From: Candidatus Aminicenantota bacterium
GTDB taxonomy: Bacteria; Acidobacteriota; Aminicenantia; UBA2199
Direction of reading: 5' to 3'
Length of the DNA stretch: 5,087 bases
NCBI GenBank assembly: GCA_020355945.1
Contig: CP070627.1
Coordinates: 2,198,905-2,203,991 of the forward strand
In this document: positions 1-5,087 of the stretch, in pieces
Position numbering within the stretch: the stretch's first letter is position 1
Layout of the letters: each line of letters starts with the position of its first letter
The notes under the pieces: model-generated
Databases searched by the model: none
Seen by the model: only the letters and a program-made list of their open reading frames with translations
Told to the model about the DNA's origin: nothing
Made by a program: the position numbers and the translations under genes

Positions 1-936
<936 letters not shown>

Positions 937-973
937 TTAAGACTCCTTGTGTTCATCCTACCATATATTTGGT

Positions 974-979
974 ATTATA
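974..979 (-). promoter_or_regulatory. Possible -10 element for the beta-galactosidase gene
   Basis: The minus strand reads TATAAT at 979-974, 37 bases before the start codon. No good -35 hexamer sits 16-18 bases upstream; the 17-base position reads AAAATC. The region is AT-rich, so a chance match is possible. If real, it may need an activator. Confidence 0.3.
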
Positions 980-998
980 ATCAAGTAATGGGATTGGA

Positions 999-1054
999 TT
1001 TTGGTAATTCTATTTTTATTCAGCCACGAAGATACACAAAGATACACGAAGAAA
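999..1054. repeat. Dispersed intergenic repeat, copy 1, with a 10-base tandem array
   Basis: The leader at 999-1017 (TTTTGGTAATTCTATTTTT) matches 3897-3915 at 17 of 19 bases, the two differences being C/T transitions. After a four-base insertion, AGCCACG follows in both copies. Here it runs into three tandem 10-base units: CACGAAGATA (1025-1034), CACAAAGATA (1035-1044) and CACGAAGAAA (1045-1054). It sits upstream of both divergent genes and encodes nothing obvious. Function unknown; it looks like a family of short dispersed intergenic repeats. Confidence 0.6.
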
Positions 1055-1092
1055 GAAGACAGACCAGGTGGACCCTAATAAGAAGTTTTTGC

Positions 1093-1180
1093 GGGGGGGT
1101 GCAGATGCGTCATGGGGGCAGTTTTTTCAAAAAGCGCCCCCCCTAGTAGGGTGCCCGCGCCGCGGGCCCGCCCGCCCGAG
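1093..1180. repeat. GC-rich block of consecutive palindromes
   Basis: This GC-rich island lies inside AT-rich surroundings. Three inverted repeats follow each other. First, GGGGGC...TTTTT at 1114-1126 pairs with AAAAA...GCCCCC at 1129-1141 with two internal mismatches. Second, CCCTA-G-TAGGG spans 1141-1151. Third, GCCCGCG-C-CGCGGGC spans 1153-1167, a perfect 7-base palindrome around one base. An alternative stem pairs GGGGGGGTGC (1093-1102) with GCGCCCCCCC (1134-1143), ten pairs with one G-U, and excludes the first. ACCCTA (1072-1077) and TAGGGT (1147-1152) could extend it. No T run follows on the plus strand and no gene reads into it, so an ordinary terminator is unlikely. It could be a dispersed palindromic repeat. 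Confidence 0.6.
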
Positions 1181-1190
1181 ACAGAAAATG

Positions 1191-1268
1191 TACAACCAAA
1201 ATTAATATATACAACTTTAGTTGTATAAAAAAATGTGTTATTATACAACCAAAAATACAACTTTTGGT
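1191..1268. promoter_or_regulatory. Array of five TACAAC boxes, candidate operator region
   Basis: TACAAC occurs at 1191-1196, 1210-1215, 1244-1249 and 1256-1261, and once inverted (GTTGTA) at 1220-1225. The boxes form overlapping perfect inverted repeats: TATACAACT-TT-AGTTGTATA (1208-1227), GTTGTATAA (1220-1228) with TTATACAAC (1241-1249), and ACCAAAA (1248-1254) with TTTTGGT (1262-1268). The array ends four bases before the -35 hexamer of the peptidase promoter, so it should not be in that transcript. This makes protein binding more likely than an RNA structure. The binding protein is not identifiable, and the AT-rich background lowers certainty. Confidence 0.5.
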
Positions 1269-1271
1269 GGA

Positions 1272-1300
1272 TTGACATAATCTATTTTTCGTTATAAAAT
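1272..1300 (+). promoter_or_regulatory. Sigma-70-type promoter of the C1 peptidase gene
   Basis: A perfect -35 hexamer TTGACA (1272-1277) is followed after 17 bases by TAAAAT (1295-1300), five of six matches to TATAAT. Transcription would start near 1307, giving a leader of about 70 bases before the ATG at 1377. It is one of two near-consensus promoters in the window; the other is at 3862-3890. Confidence 0.7.
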
Positions 1301-1305
1301 AGATT
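1279..1305. promoter_or_regulatory. Perfect inverted repeat covering the promoter spacer and -10
   Basis: AATCTATTTT (1279-1288) and AAAATAGATT (1296-1305) are exact reverse complements with a 7-base centre. The left arm fills the spacer after the -35 and the right arm covers the -10 hexamer. This is a classic place for a repressor operator, although AT-richness makes chance matches easier. Confidence 0.5.
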
Positions 1306-1376
1306 TTCAACATCAACACATTCAACACAATATTCAAAGGTAGTGTCAAAAGTTTCATGAAAAAGAGGAGGAACAA

Positions 1377-3182
1377 ATGAAATTGAGAAAATTTGCGTTT
1401 TTGGGTTTTCTTGTCTTCGGTTTAATTTTGTTTGGTGTATTGAGTGGCAGCAGTGCGGAAAAGCCTGAAAGGAGTTTCCAAATGGATCGTCTCAGCGCTT
1501 TAGAGAATTTGGAGAATACAGGTAAGATTCCGCCGGTTCCTGCAAGGTTTAAGAGTTATATCATCCAACCTGAATCTTTTGGTGATAACTATGGCTTGAT
1601 GCCGCCAATGCATGCATATCCTGTTACCCAGCCTATCATGAGAAACACGGAGCTCCCGGAAGCCTGGGATTGGCGAGATCATAATGGTGTGAGTCCGGTT
1701 GGAAACCAGGGTAGTACCGGTTCCTGTTGGGTATGGGGCGCGTTGAAAGGATTTGAGGCCAATATCCTGGTAGATTCGGGTGAATACTATGATCTTGCGG
1801 AACGAACCATTTTCAACTGCGCTCCCTGGGTGGATGATTTGCCTGCTTCGCAGCGGGGCGGTTTGGCAATTATGGTGGCCCATTGGTTGAGTACCAAAGG
1901 CGCCACTTTGGAAGCCGATGATCCCTGGGGCTACCCCTGGAATCAATGCCTCTATGACCAGTTAACACCTGTTTTGGGATCCTATGGCTGGACCCGGTTA
2001 CCTGCCGATGTGGAGACCATCAAATCGTATTTATACCAATATGGTCCCATTCAAACATCCATGTATGCCAGTTGGTCTGAATTTTACAATTATAATGGCA
2101 CTTATTGTTTATATCGGACCGGATGCACCAGCACCAATCATTCGGTGCAGATCGTTGGCTGGGATGATAACATGCAGTATCCTCTCGGGCAAGGTGCCTG
2201 GATATGTCAAAACAGTTGGGGCACCGGTTGGGGAGATGACGGATTCTTCTATATTGCCTATAACCTGGAGCACAGTGCCTGTATTGGTAAGACCGCGGGA
2301 TTCTATGCCTCTTATCACACCTGGCCGCTTCCGCAAATGTTAGGGACATTATATTACTATGATGAAGTTGGCCCCAGCACCTGGGTGACCGACATGGGCA
2401 GCCCTGATCCCACCATTTATTGGGGTGCTGTGATTTATGAAGCCACGCACTGGGGACGTTTGGCCTATATCGAAACCTGGATACCCGATGGAAACACCGG
2501 TGTCGAAACCTGGATTTACCGGAGTTTTAATACCGGCAGTCCCAATGGCCCTCGGAAACTGCTGCGGCAGCAGCCGGGATTTTGTGTTCTCACCGGTGGA
2601 TTTAAGAGACTTTCCATATCGGGGCGACCTTTGTATGTTCGACCCGGAGATACTTTTGTGGTGGTAACCAGGATCGATTGCAATACCTATCAATATCCGC
2701 TCCCCATCGAATATTGCTTTGACGGTACGGATTGCACCCATGAAACCGAAAAATGTTGGGAATCCCAAAATGGAGAGCAAGGCACCTGGTATGACTGTTC
2801 CACCTGGGAATATGACTTATCCATCCGGGCGCGCGCGTATAACTTGACTCCAATGGACGTGAAACTGGACCCCGATACTGAAGTTGTGATCGTCGGCAAA
2901 GAGTATGATATTCTTTGGAGATATCCCAATGATCAATGGGTCTCTGCAAGGAGCGCCAATGATGAACTGTTGACCCTTGAAGTGGTTCGCTATGATGATA
3001 TCGATAACGTGATCGGTACGATTGCTGATAATATTCCACCCGAAGATGAGAAATATCACTGGAAAGTGGATGATAATTTTTACGTGGTTACCCCGGAGGC
3101 GGTTGAACGCCGGTATTGCGTAAGAATAACCAATGGTGGGGTCATCGGGCTCAGCAACCCGTTCTATATCAGGAAAGAGTAA
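1377..3182 (+). CDS. Secreted papain-family (C1) cysteine peptidase with lectin-like and Ig-like C-terminal domains
   Basis: Complete, 601 residues. The start is supported by AGGAGG (1366-1371), five bases before the ATG. Domains in order: signal peptide 1-27 (KLRK, hydrophobic 6-22, cleavage after SSA); a short linker or propeptide to about residue 92; and the C1 peptidase domain from about 93 (LPEAWDWRD) to 312. All catalytic positions are present: oxyanion Gln111 in NQG, nucleophile Cys117 in GSCW, His255 in TNHSVQIVGW and Asn279 in QNSWG. The usual Cys before GSCW (NQGxCGSCW) is replaced here (NQGSTGSCW), so one typical disulfide partner is missing. Residues about 322-486 (YYYDEVG..., PLYVRPGDTFVVV, WYDCSTWEYDLSIRARA) resemble the lectin-like domain often fused to bacterial and archaeal C1 peptidases. 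Residues 488-600 (VVIVGKEYDILWRY, IGTIADNIP, YCVRITN, SNPFYI) resemble an Ig-like Ser/Thr-rich surface-protein domain. Fourteen Cys suit an exported, disulfide-bonded enzyme. It likely cleaves extracellular or periplasmic protein; the target is unknown. Confidence 0.93.
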   Translation: MKLRKFAFLGFLVFGLILFGVLSGSSAEKPERSFQMDRLSALENLENTGKIPPVPARFKSYIIQPESFGDNYGLMPPMHAYPVTQPIMRNTELPEAWDWRDHNGVSPVGNQGSTGSCWVWGALKGFEANILVDSGEYYDLAERTIFNCAPWVDDLPASQRGGLAIMVAHWLSTKGATLEADDPWGYPWNQCLYDQLTPVLGSYGWTRLPADVETIKSYLYQYGPIQTSMYASWSEFYNYNGTYCLYRTGCTSTNHSVQIVGWDDNMQYPLGQGAWICQNSWGTGWGDDGFFYIAYNLEHSACIGKTAGFYASYHTWPLPQMLGTLYYYDEVGPSTWVTDMGSPDPTIYWGAVIYEATHWGRLAYIETWIPDGNTGVETWIYRSFNTGSPNGPRKLLRQQPGFCVLTGGFKRLSISGRPLYVRPGDTFVVVTRIDCNTYQYPLPIEYCFDGTDCTHETEKCWESQNGEQGTWYDCSTWEYDLSIRARAYNLTPMDVKLDPDTEVVIVGKEYDILWRYPNDQWVSARSANDELLTLEVVRYDDIDNVIGTIADNIPPEDEKYHWKVDDNFYVVTPEAVERRYCVRITNGGVIGLSNPFYIRKE

Positions 3183-3208
3183 CATTATTAGCTTATCAGT
3201 GAGTAAAA

Positions 3209-3251
3209 GCGTGCAAGAAAGGGGGGATAGTTCCCCCCCCACCTTGCATGC
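3209..3251. terminator. Strong two-part hairpin between convergent genes, probable terminator
   Basis: The outer stem pairs 3209-3217 (GCGTGCAAG) with 3243-3251 (CTTGCATGC), nine pairs including one G-U. The inner stem pairs six G (3221-3226) with C (3233-3238) around loop ATAGTT. The hairpin starts 26 bases after the peptidase stop codon. On the plus strand no T run follows, but on the minus strand the stem is followed by CTTTTAC. It is thus a better intrinsic terminator for the DinB-like gene than for the peptidase, and may serve both. Confidence 0.6.
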
Positions 3252-3313
3252 AGCGCCATTCGTTCTTGCTAATTAAATGTATCAACAATTTGTAGAATTT
3301 CCGATACATAAAA

Positions 3314-3808
3314 TTACTCCATTCCGTAGAGATGACCGGTATTTAATTCTTCGCCTGAGAGTTTTAGCCAGATAAATAACTGCATGCGATGATTGGATAG
3401 GTGTTCCATTGCTTGCATCATGTATTCCAGGAGAGTCATTGGAAAGGGCATCCAGGGCACATTGATTTTATTTTGGTTAAATTCCCCATCCGTGATTTTC
3501 TCGAACTCTTGTTTTAACAGTTCCCAATCCTGGTCGATTTCCTCCAGTGCTTCTGCAGCGGAATTGGATTTGGGCATTTTTTCCGCTGGAGGAAGCATTT
3601 CTCCTTCAGGGAATTCCGGCCACGAATTGTTTACAGCCATGGAAAGGCTGGCCCCTAAACAGCTCGCCACATGCTTTAACACCTGGGCAACGGTCATTAA
3701 ACCATCCTTGGGTTTGGAATCCAGCTTGTTTTCCGGCGTTAATTGGATTAAACCCCGGGCTGCCTTATAAATCCCTTCGGTAAATTTAAGATATTCTTTT
3801 CTGGTCAT
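3314..3808 (-). CDS. DinB/YfiT-like superfamily protein, putative metal-binding four-helix bundle
   Basis: 164 residues from ATG 3808-3806, a usual length for the superfamily. Seen: helical, charged sequence without signal peptide, hence cytoplasmic. There are three His in the family's metal-site arrangement: His46 in VLKHVA at the end of the second helical segment, and His136 and His140 in EHLSNHRMQL. The ending (LKLSGEE...TGHLYGM) is also typical. Known: DinB-superfamily members bind a divalent metal through such a triad. Some are thiol-dependent transferases (bacillithiol or mycothiol S-transferases, isomerases), while many have no known role. The substrate cannot be told here. A GTG at 3826 would add six residues, but GGAGGT (3824-3819) overlaps that codon's downstream bases and lies ten bases before the ATG, so the ATG is preferred. 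The gene follows the VWA gene on the same strand with its own promoter, and is convergent with the peptidase. Confidence 0.85.
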   Translation of the reverse strand: MTRKEYLKFTEGIYKAARGLIQLTPENKLDSKPKDGLMTVAQVLKHVASCLGASLSMAVNNSWPEFPEGEMLPPAEKMPKSNSAAEALEEIDQDWELLKQEFEKITDGEFNQNKINVPWMPFPMTLLEYMMQAMEHLSNHRMQLFIWLKLSGEELNTGHLYGME

Positions 3809-3861
3809 GGTGATTTGTACCTCCACTCTTTTTATTAATACTTTGTTAAAAGCATATTAGT

Positions 3862-3890
3862 ATAATACCTATAAATTTAAAAATTTTCAA
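3862..3890 (-). promoter_or_regulatory. Sigma-70-type promoter of the DinB-like gene
   Basis: On the minus strand TTGAAA (3890-3885) is followed after exactly 17 bases by TATTAT (3867-3862). Both hexamers are five of six to consensus. The start of transcription would be near 3855, about 47 bases before the ATG. This argues that the DinB-like gene is not solely dependent on readthrough from the VWA gene. Confidence 0.6.
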
Positions 3891-3896
3891 GCACCT

Positions 3897-3934
3897 TTTC
3901 GGCAATTCTATTTTTAGCCACGGAAAAACACTCA
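3897..3934. repeat. Dispersed intergenic repeat, copy 2, overlapping the VWA stop codon
   Basis: The segment 3897-3915 matches 999-1017 at 17 of 19 bases and is followed directly by AGCCACGG (3916-3923), as in copy 1 but without the four-base ATTC insertion. What follows (CACGGAAAAA then CACTCAGGAT) looks like decayed versions of the 10-base units. The stop codon of the VWA gene (TGA, 3934-3932) lies in this decayed part. Both copies have the same orientation. Confidence 0.5.
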
Positions 3935-5087
3935 GGATACCTGGTTGAAAATACAATAGGTTTTCTCTGGCTCGACAATTACAATGTATTGTTTTTTCCC
4001 GGTTTGGGCTTTCACTTCTATTGTTTCCTTTTCGTTTACCACCCGTTGGACCATTTCGATGTCGGCCTTGAGAGTAGCCGGGTCCACATTCAATACAAAA
4101 ATATCCGCTTTTCGGTCTTTGAGTTGGTCTGGTATGGGTACGCTAATTTTTTTTATGATGGTCTTTTTTTTGGTGATTTCTTCAAGTGTTTGGTACATCG
4201 TTGTTTTCACTTTTCCTACCATGCGGCTCCAACTTCCCCCGGTGACCACATTAAGGGCAAATAATTTCTTTTGCATCTCTTCCATCTGGGTGTAGGATTT
4301 TGCTTTTTCGCCATATCTGAGGGAATTGAGTCTTACCCCTTTGCGTTTGCATTTTACATTTATCCTGAAATTTTCTCCCAGTTGGGGAGTTACGGCAAAG
4401 GCCACTTCGTAATAGGCCGCGGTATTATTTTTAATCTTTTTTAGCACATCATTGATGTCTGAGGCATGTATACATTTGGCATTGCTGATTTTGGACATAA
4501 TGTTGATGGCTTTTTTGATTCTATGCTTTTCAGGTATGGGATTGACCATATAAAGCAAACTGCCCCCTTTGTTGATGGCGATGGCGGCTTTTTTCATTGA
4601 ATCATAATAGTTGTAAATGTGCTGCATGGATTGGCTGTAACCATGGATATCACCTGCAATTTCCTGGACAGCACCGGAGACCAAAAATACGGTTTTGGGT
4701 AAACGGATGGTTCTCAGTGCATATTTAAGGTCCTGGAGTGTCCTGCCAAATCGTCTCACTGTTGAACGGTACTCCATGGATGTATTTCTTATTTCCATGT
4801 TGCCCATCCTCTGCAATTGCCCTTTAAGTTCAGCGCTGGCGTGGTCGAAACCTATCACTCTCCCTACTGCCCTGGCAGGCACCAGGACCATCCAACTGGG
4901 ATCCAGGTAAACTTTCTCCAATTCCCGGAGTAATTTGATTTTGTCTTTTTCCGGTCCGATAACGTATTGGAGCCCGGAACTGGGGGCAGCCTTGAGGATA
5001 ATAAACGCATCCCCGGGACTCCCTGATTTCACCAAATTCATGGCCAGTTTTTTAGCATTTCTTATCCCGCTTTTGCTGTTGGAAATC
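3932..5087 (-). CDS. VWA-like ('VWFA-related') domain protein, C-terminal part, open at right edge
   Basis: The frame has no stop between 3932 and the window edge, giving at least 384 residues. The ATG at 5041 is internal, because the 15 preceding codons (ISNSKSGIRNAKKLA) read smoothly into it and fit the first helix of a von Willebrand factor A fold. Supporting blocks: SNS (window residues 2-4) where a metal-site SxS is expected; SGSPGDAFIIL; GLQYVIGPEKDKIKLLRELEKV, resembling the Dr..L..AL segment; LKYALRTIRLPKTVFLVSGAV, the strand before the second metal loop; and YYEVAFAVTP...FRINVKCKRKGV, resembling the post-VWA beta region of VWFA-related proteins. The last 120 or so residues (Lys-rich, then KADIFVLNVDP and KQYIVIVEP) are unassigned. 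Known: VWA domains mediate protein contacts, often with Mg2+, and VWFA-related proteins are often exported; the N-terminus needed to show this is missing. Alternative: another Rossmann-like domain, less likely. Confidence 0.7.
   Translation of the reverse strand, partial: ISNSKSGIRNAKKLAMNLVKSGSPGDAFIILKAAPSSGLQYVIGPEKDKIKLLRELEKVYLDPSWMVLVPARAVGRVIGFDHASAELKGQLQRMGNMEIRNTSMEYRSTVRRFGRTLQDLKYALRTIRLPKTVFLVSGAVQEIAGDIHGYSQSMQHIYNYYDSMKKAAIAINKGGSLLYMVNPIPEKHRIKKAINIMSKISNAKCIHASDINDVLKKIKNNTAAYYEVAFAVTPQLGENFRINVKCKRKGVRLNSLRYGEKAKSYTQMEEMQKKLFALNVVTGGSWSRMVGKVKTTMYQTLEEITKKKTIIKKISVPIPDQLKDRKADIFVLNVDPATLKADIEMVQRVVNEKETIEVKAQTGKKQYIVIVEPEKTYCIFNQVS

Noticed and set aside
964..971. TATATTTG on the plus strand, matching the Bacteroidota -7 motif TAnnTTTG
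   Set aside because: No matching -33 element at the right distance. The other promoters here are of sigma-70 type, and the AT-rich context makes a chance match likely.
1105..1146. A possible 13-codon leader peptide (ATG to TAG) inside the GC-rich palindromes, preceded by a G run
   Set aside because: The G run is part of the hairpin rather than a convincing ribosome site. The codons are dictated by the homopolymers, and the downstream gene has its own promoter and ribosome site.
1191..1268. TACAAC repeats as a small CRISPR-like array
   Set aside because: The repeat unit is only six bases, the spacing is irregular and one copy is inverted; there are no spacers of CRISPR length and no cas genes.
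1344..1349. TTGACA on the minus strand in the peptidase leader
   Set aside because: No -10 hexamer at 16-18 bases on the minus strand.
1353..1362. 10-base palindrome TTTCATGAAA just before the peptidase ribosome site
   Set aside because: Short and AT-rich, and does not cover the ribosome site; no further copies were noticed.
1500..2349. Long open frames on the minus strand opposite the peptidase gene
   Set aside because: They lack ribosome sites and recognisable domains, and they overlap a clearly real gene in the other direction.
2561..2575. Palindrome CTGCTGC-G-GCAGCAG
   Set aside because: It lies in the middle of the peptidase coding region, where it is explained by codons for Leu-Leu-Arg-Gln-Gln; no sign of a regulatory role.
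3277..3309. Inverted repeat ATGTATC / GATACAT with a 19-base loop just after the DinB-like stop codon
   Set aside because: Only seven AT-rich pairs and a long loop; the stronger hairpin at 3209-3251 is a better terminator candidate.
3393..3783. Plus-strand open frames opposite the DinB-like gene
   Set aside because: They mirror the codon pattern of the real minus-strand gene; no motif or ribosome site supports them.

Overview
The window reads as chromosomal DNA from an uncultured or little-studied Gram-negative-type bacterium of moderate GC. It has Shine-Dalgarno sites, good sigma-70-type promoters and signal peptides. The VWA-type protein at the right edge resembles the 'VWFA-related' proteins common in Acidobacteriota and Candidatus Aminicenantes. 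The papain-like protease with lectin-like and Ig-like C-terminal domains would also fit such a secretome-rich genome. This placement is a low-confidence inference. No marker gene is present, and nothing indicates a phage, plasmid, CRISPR array or transposase.

Layout. (1) Positions 1-936, minus strand: N-terminal 312 residues of an exported LacZ-type glycoside hydrolase family 2 beta-galactosidase, cut by the left edge. (2) Positions 937-1376: a 440-base divergent intergenic region with four distinct layers. These are a dispersed repeat with a 10-base tandem array (999-1054), a GC-rich block of back-to-back palindromes (1093-1180), an AT-rich array of five TACAAC boxes (1191-1268), and a near-consensus promoter whose -10 lies in a perfect inverted repeat (1272-1305). 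(3) Positions 1377-3182, plus strand: a complete secreted C1 (papain-family) cysteine peptidase of 601 residues. (4) Positions 3183-3313: a convergent intergenic region with a strong two-part hairpin. (5) Positions 3314-3808, minus strand: a DinB/YfiT-type four-helix protein with its own promoter at 3862-3890. (6) Positions 3932-5087, minus strand: the C-terminal part of a VWA-like protein that continues beyond the right edge.

The genes do not form an obvious pathway. Two of the four (beta-galactosidase and peptidase) are predicted to be exported and would fit a scavenger that degrades polymers outside the cytoplasm. They are divergent and separated by the complex intergenic region, but only the peptidase has a convincing promoter next to the box array. 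The DinB-like gene follows the VWA gene on the same strand but appears to have its own promoter. I found no clear case for a new multi-gene system. The most unusual material is the non-coding structure at 999-1305 and the repeat copy that overlaps the VWA stop codon.
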